Origin: Fermentimonas sp.
Lineage (GTDB): Bacteria > Bacteroidota > Bacteroidia > Bacteroidales > Dysgonomonadaceae
DNA: 64,000 nt
NCBI GenBank assembly: GCA_028709385.1
Contig: JAQVXD010000001.1
Location: 1-64,000 of the forward strand
Reading direction: 5' to 3'
Shown: piece after piece, positions 37,289-46,683 of the stretch
Layout: each line of letters begins with the position of its first letter
How positions within the stretch are numbered: position 1 is the first letter of the stretch
The notes under the pieces: generated by a model
Told to the model about the DNA's origin: nothing
What the model saw: the letters and a program-made list of their open reading frames with translations, nothing else
Databases searched by the model: none
Program-made: the position numbers and the translations under genes

Positions 37289-38299
37289 ATGAAAATCGCT
37301 AATTTAGAATTTCCGGAAAGGCCGGTATTCCTGGCACCAATGGAAGATGTAACAGATATCGGATTCAGATTGCTTTGCAGGCAGTTTGGAGCTGATATGG
37401 TTTATACCGAATTTATTTCAAGCGATGCACTGATCAGAGAAATCAAAAAAACAAAGCGCAAGATTCTTTTTGGTGAAGAGGAACGTCCGATTGGCATACA
37501 AATTTATGGCAGTGACCCCGATACAATGGTTGAAGCTGCTAAAATATGTGAGGAAGCAGATCCGGATATTATTGATATCAATTTCGGCTGTCCTGTCAGA
37601 AAGATAGCCGGGAAAGGTGCCGGTTCTGGAATGATGAAAACTCCTGATATAATGCTCGATATTACTGAGAAGGTGGTAAAAGCAGTAAACAAACCGGTAT
37701 CAGTAAAAACCAGACTCGGCTGGGATGATGATTCAAAGATAATTGTAAGTCTCGCCGAGCAACTTCAGGATTGCGGAATTGTTGCTTTAACAATTCACGG
37801 GCGCACACGTTCCCAAATGTATAAGGGTGAAGCCGACTGGTCTTTAATACGGGATGTCAAGAACAACCCGCGCATTCATATTCCTATAATAGGTAACGGT
37901 GATATAACCTCACCCGAAATTACGAAACAGCGGTTTGATGAAACCGGTGTCGACGCAATTATGGTTGGGCGTGGCAGTATAGGTGCCCCCTGGATCTTTG
38001 AAGAGATAAAATACTACCTGGAAAATGGAGAGCATCTGCTAAAAAGACCATTCAGATGGTATCTGAATGTATTAAAACAACATGTTCAGGAGAGCGTAAA
38101 CAGACTTGATGAAATGCGGGGTATTCTGCATATGCGCAGGCATCTTGCTGCAACCCCCCTTTTTAAAGGGATTCCGGATTTTAAATCTACCCGTATAGCA
38201 ATGCTCAGAGCAAATACACTGGAAGAACTTTTCACCATTATGGATGAGATACCACAGAAGTTTGAGGAATATATAGAATCAGACCTTATTTATTCATAA
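37289..38299 (+). CDS. dusB: tRNA-dihydrouridine synthase
   Basis: A 336-residue FMN enzyme that reduces uridine to dihydrouridine in the tRNA D-loop. The TIM barrel begins VFLAPMEDVTDIGFR. The catalytic Cys is in INFGCPVRKIAGKGAGSGM, and HGRTRSQMYKGEADWS and GNGDITSPE complete the flavin and tRNA contacts. The C-terminal helical domain is present (RRHLAATPLFKGIP). DusB subfamily assignment is by overall style. ATG 37289 is preferred over an in-frame GTG/ATG 27 bases upstream inside the preceding gene. The 3' end overlaps the convergent S41 protease gene by 14 bases. Confidence 0.92.
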   Translation: MKIANLEFPERPVFLAPMEDVTDIGFRLLCRQFGADMVYTEFISSDALIREIKKTKRKILFGEEERPIGIQIYGSDPDTMVEAAKICEEADPDIIDINFGCPVRKIAGKGAGSGMMKTPDIMLDITEKVVKAVNKPVSVKTRLGWDDDSKIIVSLAEQLQDCGIVALTIHGRTRSQMYKGEADWSLIRDVKNNPRIHIPIIGNGDITSPEITKQRFDETGVDAIMVGRGSIGAPWIFEEIKYYLENGEHLLKRPFRWYLNVLKQHVQESVNRLDEMRGILHMRRHLAATPLFKGIPDFKSTRIAMLRANTLEELFTIMDEIPQKFEEYIESDLIYS

Positions 38300-39983
38300 T
38301 TTCTCTGATATCTTTTCCGCGAACATCATCATACATTTCAAAGCGGTGAGATTTTTCCCGGTCATCTATTGATATTTTTTCATTTACCTGTTCAGAACGG
38401 AACGGAGTTGAAATTGCTGATGCAGAACGTGTGAAGCTTGTCTTACCTGTGATATTTGTTAATGCAGTACCAAGAAGCGGGTCTTTTGTGTCACCAAATT
38501 CAAAAAGGAAAAGATCTTCAAATTCATCAACCTCATAATTTGGGGTAAACCCAGCAGTGAAATCAGAAAAACCTAAGCTGTTAGCGAACTTCACTACAAT
38601 TGGCTGCATTCCCCATTTGTTTTTCGAATCATCTTTTTCATATAATGTAATTGACCCGACGTTTTTACCATATGTAGTTTCACCTATAAGAATCACATCC
38701 ATATAAGGCTTAAGTCCGTTTATAATAAACTCGCTTGCAGATGCAGTCCATCCGGAAGTTAAAACATATAGGCGTGGCAGATTTAGTTCGGGAACCGGAA
38801 TTTTGGTGCCAAATACTTCGTCTATAAAATAATCCTTGTTATAGTCAGCTCCATATTCCTTTAGCAAAGAGTTGTGCACTATAGCATTATACTGGGAGGT
38901 AGTAAGTACGTTACTTGTTGATCTGTTTTTTACCAAAGCACTTGCAAGTGCAATAGCAGATGATACTGCACCGCCACTGTTGTAGCGAAGGTCGAGAACC
39001 ATCTCATTTACACCTTTGGATTTAAAATTACTTAACCTATTCATTAATTCTTTGTCATAGTCATTACTGTCATCACCATTATCTGTGGCAAAAAAGTTAT
39101 AAACAAGATATCCGATCTTTTTATTATCTATAGAATAGATACTGTCCAGGTAAATAGGATTTTCAGCAAATTTGCTATGCATATTAATAGTAACGTCACC
39201 GCTACTTTGAAGGACATAAACCTCTTGAGTTTGGTTATAAACAAAGTCTGCCATGCTCAGCTTCTTTGTTCCGGTACCGCCAAACAGAGTTTTATAGTTG
39301 TCCGGAGTAATATTCTGTCCGTTTATTTTTGTGATAAATCTTCCCCTGTCAATACCTTTAGCCTCTGCATCTGTCCCCTGCATCGGATAAAGAACCAATG
39401 CGTAATATTGAGTACGGGAAGCGTCTGTAGCAACTAAAATATATTCAAAACCAATCTCGTGTGAAACTACTCCGCTTAGATTACCCAACAACTCAGTGTA
39501 ATCTTCCTGTATCCATGAAAAGCGGTCGCCGTCAGGATTGGATGTTTTGTTATACTTATAAAGAATTGAATCGAAGAAATCTTCAGGGTATAATGAATAG
39601 TTAGGAGTTCTTGAAAGCTTGTCGTTCCAAAAGTAATAGATCGACATTTCATCATATATCCAGCCGTTTACATATTTATTTTTTGATATTTCGTCGGAGG
39701 TTGTAATGTTTGCATCACCTGATTTATTCGCATCGGCAAATGTGACTTCTGACCCGTCTTCCAAGGTGGCTGAAGCTAAAGGAGGATTAACAGAATTGTC
39801 TATTTTAGCAATAACTGATTCAGTGAACCCGCTGCTGTATGTTAGTTTAAAGGTTTTTGTTGCCGCATCATAAGTGGCTGATTTTAAATCTCCCTTATCA
39901 ACAATTTTGTCATCATCTTTACATGACGTGTTTATTAACAGAAGTGATGAGAAAACCAGCAGGATGAAGTATATTTTTTTCAT
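38286..39983 (-). CDS. S41-family peptidase, lipoprotein
   Basis: A protein of about 565 residues that starts MKKIYFILLVFSSLLLINTSC, a lipobox with Cys21. A PDZ-like region (GIDRGRFITKINGQNI) is followed by the S41 (C-terminal-processing peptidase-like) domain. The strand-loop VLDLRYNSGGAVSSAIALAS and the nucleophile-region TSGWTASASEFI, with the GETTYGKNVGS loop, are present. This lineage is common in Bacteroidota as an outer-membrane or periplasmic lipoprotein with unknown substrates. It could be co-transcribed with yrdC upstream (112-base gap). Confidence 0.88.
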   Translation of the reverse strand: MKKIYFILLVFSSLLLINTSCKDDDKIVDKGDLKSATYDAATKTFKLTYSSGFTESVIAKIDNSVNPPLASATLEDGSEVTFADANKSGDANITTSDEISKNKYVNGWIYDEMSIYYFWNDKLSRTPNYSLYPEDFFDSILYKYNKTSNPDGDRFSWIQEDYTELLGNLSGVVSHEIGFEYILVATDASRTQYYALVLYPMQGTDAEAKGIDRGRFITKINGQNITPDNYKTLFGGTGTKKLSMADFVYNQTQEVYVLQSSGDVTINMHSKFAENPIYLDSIYSIDNKKIGYLVYNFFATDNGDDSNDYDKELMNRLSNFKSKGVNEMVLDLRYNSGGAVSSAIALASALVKNRSTSNVLTTSQYNAIVHNSLLKEYGADYNKDYFIDEVFGTKIPVPELNLPRLYVLTSGWTASASEFIINGLKPYMDVILIGETTYGKNVGSITLYEKDDSKNKWGMQPIVVKFANSLGFSDFTAGFTPNYEVDEFEDLFLFEFGDTKDPLLGTALTNITGKTSFTRSASAISTPFRSEQVNEKISIDDREKSHRFEMYDDVRGKDIREIMNK

Positions 39984-40104
39984 TTTATTCAATATTTTAT
40001 GAGAAATAAATTAGATAATCATTCTATACATTTTAGTATTAAAATGTACTTTGTAGCTATATGACTGTGAAAGTATCAAATATTTTAATTGAAGTGTGGA
40101 AATA

Positions 40105-40713
40105 TTAGAATTTTAACTCTCCTTTTCCCTGACGAATGATAACCGGTTCTCCTGAAGTACAGTCAACAACCGTTGAAGGTTCAATTCCTCCGATACCCCC
40201 ATCGATAACTATTTCTGCAAAATCCTGCCACTTTTCATGAATTAGTTCAGGGTTGGTGGTGTATTCAATCTCATCATTTTCATCCTTAACAGATGTACTT
40301 AAAACAGGATTCCCAAGCTGTGCAACAATTTCACGTATGATATTATTGTCAGGTACTCGTATGCCGACTGTTTTTTTCTTCTTGTAAATTTTTGGCAGGG
40401 ATGATGTTGTAGGCAGGATAAAAGTGAAAGGACCAGGTAGATTTCTCTTCATTAATTTAAATGTCGGAGTGTCCACTTTTGCATATTCACTCATGATGCT
40501 TAGGTCGTTGCAAATGATTGACAAGTTGCTTTTCTCCGGATTAATACCTTTCAGACTGCAGATTTTCTCAACAGCACGAACATTCAGTGCATCACATCCG
40601 ATAGCATACAGGGTATCGGTGGGATAAATTACTATGCCACCTTCATGCAGAGCAGATACAATTTTATCTATCTCACGCTGATTTGGATTTTCATCATATA
40701 ACTTAATAAGCAT
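40105..40713 (-). CDS. Threonylcarbamoyl-AMP synthase (Sua5/YciO/YrdC family)
   Basis: A 202-residue YrdC-domain protein. YPTDTLYAIGCDALN and the KxR-SxxN-type segments (LKGINPEKSNLSIICND; GPFTFILPTT; VGIRVPDN) build the ATP/bicarbonate/threonine pocket. The family makes L-threonylcarbamoyl-AMP for the t6A modification of tRNAs reading ANN codons. Its length and the 'TSVKDENDEIEYTT' region look closer to the YciO branch, whose role is less certain. It lies 72 bases downstream of fabI on the same strand. Confidence 0.85.
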   Translation of the reverse strand: MLIKLYDENPNQREIDKIVSALHEGGIVIYPTDTLYAIGCDALNVRAVEKICSLKGINPEKSNLSIICNDLSIMSEYAKVDTPTFKLMKRNLPGPFTFILPTTSSLPKIYKKKKTVGIRVPDNNIIREIVAQLGNPVLSTSVKDENDEIEYTTNPELIHEKWQDFAEIVIDGGIGGIEPSTVVDCTSGEPVIIRQGKGELKF

Positions 40714-40785
40714 CGCTACAAATATATATATAAAAAAGTTCCAATCCGTTGATTGAAACTTTTATATTTATTAACCAAATAATTT

Positions 40786-41643
40786 TTAGTCTCTATTTCC
40801 TTCACCTTCGGCATTCAGACCCGCTTCCAGACCGTTGCTGTATTGGTTCATTGCACGAAGACTCATACCCATACTGGAAAAGCCTCCGTCGTTATAAAGA
40901 TTCTGCATGGTAACCTTACGTGTAAGGTCGGAAAACATCACTACGCAATAGTCTGCAGCGTCATCTGCCGTGGCATTGCCTATAGGTGCCATTCGTTCTG
41001 AGAAATCCATCAAATCAGTCATGCCCTTTACGCCGCTTCCTGCAGTTGTCATTGTAGGTGACTGCGAGATAGTATTTACTCTGACCCCTTTATCGCGTCC
41101 GTAGATATATCCAAAACTGCGGGTAATTGATTCAAGCAATGCTTTGGCATCAGCCATGTCGTTGTATCCGTAAAATACACGTTGAGCAGCAACATAGGTG
41201 AGTGCCAGAATTGAGCCTCCTCTTTCAATTGCATCTAATTTACGTGCAACCTGCAACATTTTGTGAAATGATACAGCAGAGATATCCAGTGTTTTCATCA
41301 GCATGTCATAATCCAGGTCGTCGTAAGTTCTTTTCTTGCGAACGTTTGGTGACATGCCTATAGAGTGGAGAACGAAATCAATTTTACCACCAAGAATCTC
41401 CATGGATTTTGTGAAAACCATCTCCAGATCTTCAACATTTGTAGCATCAGCAGGTAAAATCTCTGCATTGAGCTTTTTCCCAAGCTCAGATGTTTCACCC
41501 ATTCGCACCGCTACCGGAGTATTAGACAAGGTGATTATAGCACCCTCTTCAACGGCTCTCTCTGCCACTTTCCATGCAATTGACATGTCGTTAAGGGCAC
41601 CAAAAATAATCCCTCTCTTGCCTTTTAATAAATTGTGATTCAT
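40786..41643 (-). CDS. fabI: Enoyl-[acyl-carrier-protein] reductase (NADH)
   Basis: A 285-residue short-chain dehydrogenase/reductase that performs the last reduction in fatty acid elongation. The FabI nucleotide-binding signature GKRGIIFGALNDMSIAWKVA and the catalytic Tyr-x6-Lys (YNDMADAKALL) are present. The frame reads 16 residues further upstream, but MNHNLLKGKRG is the family's usual start, and a -7 box (41720-41727) lies about 75 bases before it. FabI is the target of triclosan-type inhibitors; nothing unusual is seen in the active-site segment. It is the first gene of a probable fabI-yrdC-S41 transcript. Confidence 0.95.
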   Translation of the reverse strand: MNHNLLKGKRGIIFGALNDMSIAWKVAERAVEEGAIITLSNTPVAVRMGETSELGKKLNAEILPADATNVEDLEMVFTKSMEILGGKIDFVLHSIGMSPNVRKKRTYDDLDYDMLMKTLDISAVSFHKMLQVARKLDAIERGGSILALTYVAAQRVFYGYNDMADAKALLESITRSFGYIYGRDKGVRVNTISQSPTMTTAGSGVKGMTDLMDFSERMAPIGNATADDAADYCVVMFSDLTRKVTMQNLYNDGGFSSMGMSLRAMNQYSNGLEAGLNAEGEGNRD

Positions 41644-41719
41644 AATTCTTTCAATTTTATTAATCTGATAAAAAATGATATTACCAGACAAAAATGATTG
41701 TTATTTACGTAAAACTGCG

Positions 41720-41727
41720 CAAATGTA
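41720..41727 (-). promoter_or_regulatory. -7 element (TACATTTG) of fabI
   Basis: TACATTTG on the minus strand fits TAnnTTTG. The predicted leader is about 70 bases. Confidence 0.5.
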
Positions 41728-41786
41728 TAAAAAATGTGCAATAAATAAACACTCCTGAGGCAATTAAGTTCTATAATTATACCTAA

Positions 41787-41815
41787 AAAGCGAAGTTTCA
41801 TCTTCGCTTTCTTTT
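41787..41815 (-). terminator. Intrinsic terminator downstream of the aquaporin gene
   Basis: AAAGCGAAG-N6-CTTCGCTTT is a perfect 9-base stem with T runs on either strand. It lies 25 bases beyond the aquaporin stop and upstream of the fabI promoter. Confidence 0.8.
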
Positions 41816-41839
41816 AATTTTAACTTACTCCCAACTCAA

Positions 41840-42526
41840 TTATTCAATATTAGCCATTTCGTTTTCTACTGTAATTCCTTTCCAAACCAGTGCAGAAATA
41901 GCAGCGCCAAGAAGTGGTGCAATAATAAATAACCACAGCTGAGACAGTGCTGCACCTCCTTCAAAAATTGCAGGTCCTATACTACGGGCAGGATTCACAG
42001 ATGTTCCTGTAATTGGAATACATACAATGTGAATAAGAACTAAAGTCAGACCTATTGCTAGTCCTGCAAATTTATTAAGTCCGTTTTTTGCAGTAACACC
42101 AAGAACCACCAGTACGAAAATAAAAGTGAATACTGTCTCTGCTACAAAAGCTTGTAACATCATGCCTTCAGTAAATCCGTTAGCACCTGTAAGGGTTGTA
42201 GTGGATCCCGAGTCTTTAGCCAGAAACCAAAGAACAGTTGATCCCAAAATTGCACCGATTACCTGAAATAACATATACATTCCGGCATCTTTGCCATTCA
42301 TTCTTCCCGAAAGAAATACTCCAAATGTAATTGCCGGATTGATATGACAGCCGGAGATACTTCCAATGGTATATGCCATAGCTACAACCGATAATCCAAA
42401 CGCAAATGCAACACCTAATGTGCCTACAGTAAAAAATGGTTGTTCTGCTCCTGCAAAAACAGCTGCACCACATCCCATTAAAACCAGCACCATAGTACCA
42501 ATCATTTCAGCTAAATACTTTTTCAT
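41840..42526 (-). CDS. Aquaporin / MIP-family channel
   Basis: A 228-residue, six-helix channel. Both NPA half-helix motifs are present (CHINPAITFGVFLSG and SVNPARSIGPAIF). The GTSVNPARS context and AqpZ-like first helix (KKYLAEMIGTMVLVLMGCG) suggest a water-selective AqpZ-type pore rather than a glycerol facilitator. A start at MKKYLAEM is used; an ATG nine codons upstream is in frame. It is followed by a strong terminator and appears to be a single-gene transcript. Confidence 0.9.
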   Translation of the reverse strand: MKKYLAEMIGTMVLVLMGCGAAVFAGAEQPFFTVGTLGVAFAFGLSVVAMAYTIGSISGCHINPAITFGVFLSGRMNGKDAGMYMLFQVIGAILGSTVLWFLAKDSGSTTTLTGANGFTEGMMLQAFVAETVFTFIFVLVVLGVTAKNGLNKFAGLAIGLTLVLIHIVCIPITGTSVNPARSIGPAIFEGGAALSQLWLFIIAPLLGAAISALVWKGITVENEMANIE

Positions 42527-42710
42527 AGTCTTTTGAGTTTTTTTGTGAAACATACAATACTCTGTAAGTAAAACAAAATAATTAAATTAATGTTTCTAAA
42601 GTTTAATCATTGTGGTATTTGTCCTCATATATTTTTTATACTTAAAGTTAGTTTACAGGTAATTAATCATATGGTTTTTAATGTTTTTACCAATTTTTAT
42701 GTGAAGCATT

Positions 42711-42727
42711 TTGAACTTTTAGTTCAA
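42711..42727. promoter_or_regulatory. Inverted repeat upstream of the MBL-fold gene
   Basis: TTGAACT-TTT-AGTTCAA has perfect 7-base arms and lies 31 bases before the ATG at 42759. It may be an operator or simply a local hairpin. Confidence 0.35.
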
Positions 42728-42758
42728 CAGTTGTTTATAGTATTAGGATTATATTATT

Positions 42759-43481
42759 ATGACAATCACATATATTTATCACAGTTGCTATCTGATTGAA
42801 TTTCAAGAATTCTCTTTGCTGTTCGATTTTTATAAGGACGTGCCGAGGAGCGACGGAAAGAACTGGGTTAATGATTATTTACTGAAAAAGGAGGAGGATT
42901 TGTACGTTTTCTGTTCCCATTCACATTCTGATCATTTTAATCCTGAGATTTTTTCTTGGAGTAAAAATAAGAAAAATATCAGATACATATTCTCAGAAGA
43001 ACTGTTACAGAGTAAAAAAATACTCCCTGGAGATGCGACTTTTCTCAAAAAGGAGGAGTCATACAAAGACCATAGAATTAAAGTAAAGGCGTTTGGGTCA
43101 ACAGATGCGGGTTGCTCATTTCTTGTAGGCTGTGAGGATAAACTTTTTTTTCATGCAGGAGATTTAAACAACTGGCACTGGAAAGAGGAGGTTAGTGCGG
43201 ATGAAGCGCTTAGTTACGAAAACAACTTTCTATGTGAGCTGGAGCTTCTCTCAGAAAAGTCTGAAGATTTGCATGTTGCCATGTTTCCGTTGGATCCGAG
43301 ATTAGGTAACGATTTTATGCGGGGTGGAGAGCAGTTTGTTTCAAGAATTAAAACAGAATACTTTCTTCCTATGCATTTTGGGGAGAATTTCAACCTGGTG
43401 AATATGTTTGCAGAAATTGCATCAAAATATAACAGTAAGTATCTGCCTATTACTCATCATGGGCAATCTTTTAAACTATAA
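42759..43481 (+). CDS. MBL-fold metal-dependent hydrolase
   Basis: A 240-residue metallo-beta-lactamase-fold protein. The metal-binding HxHxDH motif is complete (His54, His56, Asp58, His59 in CSHSHSDHF). FHAGDLNNWHWKEE supplies the Asp bridging residue, and PMHFGENF the last His. The short form without extra domains resembles UlaG/YfiR-like hydrolases of unknown substrate. It is followed after 88 bases by a glyoxalase gene with its own -7 box. Confidence 0.85.
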   Translation: MTITYIYHSCYLIEFQEFSLLFDFYKDVPRSDGKNWVNDYLLKKEEDLYVFCSHSHSDHFNPEIFSWSKNKKNIRYIFSEELLQSKKILPGDATFLKKEESYKDHRIKVKAFGSTDAGCSFLVGCEDKLFFHAGDLNNWHWKEEVSADEALSYENNFLCELELLSEKSEDLHVAMFPLDPRLGNDFMRGGEQFVSRIKTEYFLPMHFGENFNLVNMFAEIASKYNSKYLPITHHGQSFKL

Positions 43482-43487
43482 ATTGAT

Positions 43488-43495
43488 TATTTTTG
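43488..43495 (+). promoter_or_regulatory. -7 element (TATTTTTG) before the glyoxalase-ispG-aspDH genes
   Basis: TATTTTTG fits TAnnTTTG and lies 75 bases before the glyoxalase start at 43570. It probably serves the following three closely spaced genes. Confidence 0.45.
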
Positions 43496-43569
43496 CATTT
43501 GATCATATCAGATAATTATTCATAGGAGTAATAACTTAAGAGGAACATCAAATAAAATAAGAATATAAA

Positions 43570-43950
43570 ATGGAAATTAAAGCAAGGTTCGATCATTACA
43601 ATATAAATGTGTTTGATCTTGAGAAGAGCATCAAATTTTATGAGAAAGCACTCGGTTTTAAAGAGGTTCGAAGAAAAGAGTCTTCAGACGGATCTTTTAT
43701 CTTGGTGTATATGGGAGATAATGTTACGGGATTTACTCTTGAGTTGACCTGGCTGCGTGACTGGGACAGAGCTTATAATCTTGGTGACAATGAGCAGCAT
43801 CTTTGTGTGAGGGTGGAGGGAGATTATGATGAAGTCAGAGCTTTCCATAAAGATATGGGCTGTGTTTGTTATGAAAATAAAGATATGGGTCTCTATTTTA
43901 TAAATGACCCCGACGGATATTGGATAGAAATATTACCTTTGAGGAAATAA
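43570..43950 (+). CDS. Glyoxalase I-type (VOC) protein, probable lactoylglutathione lyase
   Basis: A 126-residue VOC-fold protein. Metal ligands expected of glyoxalase I are visible: His9 (RFDHYNINV), Glu in FTLELTW, His in NEQHLCV and Glu in GYWIEILP. It is the right length for GloA, which converts the methylglyoxal-thiol hemithioacetal to S-lactoyl-thiol. Bacteroidota often lack glutathione, so the thiol cofactor may differ. It is the first of three tightly spaced genes, 10 bases ahead of ispG. Confidence 0.85.
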   Translation: MEIKARFDHYNINVFDLEKSIKFYEKALGFKEVRRKESSDGSFILVYMGDNVTGFTLELTWLRDWDRAYNLGDNEQHLCVRVEGDYDEVRAFHKDMGCVCYENKDMGLYFINDPDGYWIEILPLRK

Positions 43951-43960
43951 TTTTAATCAA

Positions 43961-45814
43961 ATGGATTTTTTCAATTATAAAAGACGTCCGACTGTTGATG
44001 TAAAAGTCGGGAATATATTTATGGGCGGGAACTACCCGGTTGTTATTCAAACAATGACTAATACAAATACGCTTGATACAGAAGCAAGTGTTGCCCAGTG
44101 TGAAAGAATTATAGCGTCGGGAGCCGACCTGATAAGATTAACCACGCAAGGTGTGCGTGAAGCTAATAACTTACGTGAGATACATCAGCAGCTGAGAGAT
44201 AAAGGCTATACAACTCCACTTTCGGCTGATATTCATTTTAATCCCCGTGCAGCACATGTCGCAGCTACAATTGCTGAGAAGGTGCGTATTAATCCGGGTA
44301 ATTTTGTTGATAAACAGAAAACTTTCGCAGAAATTGAATATACTGAAGATGAGTATGCAAAGGAGCTGGAGAAGATAAGATCTCAGGTAGTTCCTTTTCT
44401 CAACATTTGTAAAGAGCATGGCACTGCCGTTCGCATAGGTGTTAATCATGGTTCTCTTTCTGATCGTATTATGACCAGGTATGGTGACACTCCGGAAGGT
44501 ATGGTGGAATCATGTATGGAATTTCTGCGAATAGCCATAGAGGAAGATTTTAAGGATATTGTTATATCGATGAAGGCTTCCAATACACTGTTGATGACCA
44601 AAGCGGTACGTCTTTTAGTTGATACTATGGATAAGGAGGATATACATTTTCCTCTGCATTTAGGTGTTACAGAAGCCGGAAATGGTGATGACGGCCGTAT
44701 GAAATCGGCTGTTGGAATCGGTGCATTGCTGATTGACGGGATTGGAGATACAATAAGAGTGTCACTAAGCGAGGACCCTGAAGCTGAAGTTCCTGTTGCA
44801 CAAAAACTTGTTGAATATGTTAACAAACTTAAGGGGCATGCAACAATTGAAGCTAAGCAATACCCGGGATTTTCTCCTTTCTCAATGGACAAGAGAGAAA
44901 CAGATCCTGTCTGGAATGTTGGCGGAGAACATTTACCGTTGGTGATTTCTGACAGGAGCAAGATAACCGACATGTCAGTAAATCCTCATTTTATACCTGA
45001 TTATATTTATGTCGGCAATAAAGTGCCTGACAATTTCCCTAAAGGGATGAAATCAGTTGTTGATTTTGAAAATTGGGAAAATAAAGTTGATAACTTCCCA
45101 CTCTTTACTGTTGAATCACTTGATAAAATACAAGATTGTGATGCACCGGTGAGGTTTCTTCAGTTGTCATACCCTGAATTATCTGATGAGGTTATTGCTT
45201 TCTTAAAAGTTGTTCCTAAGGTTGTTGTTATACTCACAACCGATCATCAAAACAGAGTAGGTGAGCAGAGAGCGTTCTTTCACACACTGCTGAATGAAGA
45301 CTGCCGTGTTCCTGTTGTTCTTCAAAATAACTACTCGGAAGATGAGGCAGAGGATTTACAAATAAAAGCAGGAGTCGATTTTGGCACCGTTTTTCTTGAT
45401 GGTTTCGGTAACGGTATAATGATGAGTAATGAAGGAAAGATTGATATTCTGGATGTGGATGCATACTCATTTGGAATTCTACAGGCCTCTCGAGTTCGAA
45501 CAAGCAAAACAGAATTTATCTCTTGTCCCGGTTGCGGCAGAACTCTTTTTGACCTGCAATCAACAGTTGCTCTTGTACAAAAACATTTTTCACATTTGAA
45601 ACACCTTAAAATAGGTGTAATGGGCTGCATTGTGAATGGTGTCGGTGAGATGGCTGATGCTGATTATGGGTATGTAGGTGCTGAACATGGTAAGATATCA
45701 CTATATCGCAAGAAACAACTTGTTGAAAAAAATATACCTCAGGCCGAAGCTGTAGAACATCTCATTCAGCTTATTAAGGATAATGGGGATTGGATTGAGC
45801 CAACAGAAAATTAA
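43961..45814 (+). CDS. ispG: 4-hydroxy-3-methylbut-2-en-1-yl diphosphate synthase, long form
   Basis: A 617-residue [4Fe-4S] enzyme of the MEP isoprenoid pathway that converts MEcPP to HMBPP. The N-terminal TIM barrel (VGGN-type YPVVIQTMTNTNTLDTEASVAQ) and the C-terminal cluster domain (SCPGCGRTLFDLQ ... GVMGCIVNGVGEM) carrying the three cluster cysteines are clear. Compared with the roughly 370-residue E. coli protein it has an extra domain of about 250 residues between the barrel and the cluster domain. This is the three-domain form of Bacteroidota, Chlamydiae and plastids. It lies 18 bases before the aspartate dehydrogenase gene. Confidence 0.96.
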   Translation: MDFFNYKRRPTVDVKVGNIFMGGNYPVVIQTMTNTNTLDTEASVAQCERIIASGADLIRLTTQGVREANNLREIHQQLRDKGYTTPLSADIHFNPRAAHVAATIAEKVRINPGNFVDKQKTFAEIEYTEDEYAKELEKIRSQVVPFLNICKEHGTAVRIGVNHGSLSDRIMTRYGDTPEGMVESCMEFLRIAIEEDFKDIVISMKASNTLLMTKAVRLLVDTMDKEDIHFPLHLGVTEAGNGDDGRMKSAVGIGALLIDGIGDTIRVSLSEDPEAEVPVAQKLVEYVNKLKGHATIEAKQYPGFSPFSMDKRETDPVWNVGGEHLPLVISDRSKITDMSVNPHFIPDYIYVGNKVPDNFPKGMKSVVDFENWENKVDNFPLFTVESLDKIQDCDAPVRFLQLSYPELSDEVIAFLKVVPKVVVILTTDHQNRVGEQRAFFHTLLNEDCRVPVVLQNNYSEDEAEDLQIKAGVDFGTVFLDGFGNGIMMSNEGKIDILDVDAYSFGILQASRVRTSKTEFISCPGCGRTLFDLQSTVALVQKHFSHLKHLKIGVMGCIVNGVGEMADADYGYVGAEHGKISLYRKKQLVEKNIPQAEAVEHLIQLIKDNGDWIEPTEN

Positions 45815-45832
45815 CGGAAATCATTTGAATTT

Positions 45833-46621
45833 ATGAAGAGACTGGTAATTGTTGGTTGTGGTTTCCTTGCTGATATTGTGGCTGATGCTTTATTAGCCGG
45901 TATGTTGCCTGATTATTATCTGGTAGGTGTATATTCCCGAACAAAGTCTAAGGCTGAGCGACTTGCAGGCAAAATGATAAAAAGAGGGAGGGAGTGTAAG
46001 CCTTGCTCCTCTCTGAGTGAACTGTTTGAACTTAAGCCTGACTTCCTTGTAGAAGCTGCTTCCCCTGCGGCTATGAAAGATTTTGCAATCCCTGCTTTAG
46101 AGAAAGGTATTTCAGTAATCACGTTATCTATAGGAGCTTTTGCAGATAATAGTTTTCTGGAAGAGGTTAAAAGAACTGCTTCTGCAAGCGGTGCAAAAGT
46201 ATATATTGCTTCGGGTGCAACAGGAGGCTTTGATGTGCTTAGAACGACAACTCTTATGGGTAATGCAACAGCTGAGTTTCGTAACGAGAAAGGGGTAAAG
46301 GCTTTAAGAGGGTCATCTCATTATAACAGTGAAATGGAAACTTCGAAGAAGGTTGTCTTTTCAGGCACTGCAAGGGAGGCAATTGAAACTTTTCCGACCG
46401 GACTTAACGTGGCTGTTGCAGCTTCACTGGCAACTGTTGGACCTGAGAATTTGCAGGTGACGATGGAGTCGACGCCTGATTTCACAGGTGACAGGCAACG
46501 TGTGGAGATAAAAAATGATGAGGTTCACGCTTTTGTTGATGTGTTCAGTGCCACTTCTGCCATTGCAGGCTGGTCTTTAGTAAGTACACTACAGAACATT
46601 GTTTCCCCTATTGTTTTCTGA
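45833..46621 (+). CDS. L-aspartate dehydrogenase-like (NadX/DUF108)
   Basis: A 262-residue NAD(P)-dependent oxidoreductase. The Rossmann start is MKRLVIVGCGFLADIVADALL. ASGATGGFDVLRTTTLMGNA and the conserved His in GSSHYNSEM, with FPTGLNVAVAASLA, match the aspartate dehydrogenase domain (DUF108). Such enzymes make iminoaspartate for NAD synthesis in organisms lacking NadB; some act on other amino acids. No nadA or nadC genes are adjacent. The 18-base gap to ispG implies co-transcription, although the pathways are unrelated. Confidence 0.85.
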   Translation: MKRLVIVGCGFLADIVADALLAGMLPDYYLVGVYSRTKSKAERLAGKMIKRGRECKPCSSLSELFELKPDFLVEAASPAAMKDFAIPALEKGISVITLSIGAFADNSFLEEVKRTASASGAKVYIASGATGGFDVLRTTTLMGNATAEFRNEKGVKALRGSSHYNSEMETSKKVVFSGTAREAIETFPTGLNVAVAASLATVGPENLQVTMESTPDFTGDRQRVEIKNDEVHAFVDVFSATSAIAGWSLVSTLQNIVSPIVF

Positions 46622-46683
46622 CAGTTACAGTTAAACTTAAAAAATCTGTTTGCTCATTGTAGCAAGTGCTTGACGATCTTATG

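Noticed and set aside
44446-44973. Long antisense frame (175 codons) inside ispG
   Set aside because: It lies entirely opposite a well-conserved gene, with low-complexity Ser-rich translation and no promoter or homologue pattern.
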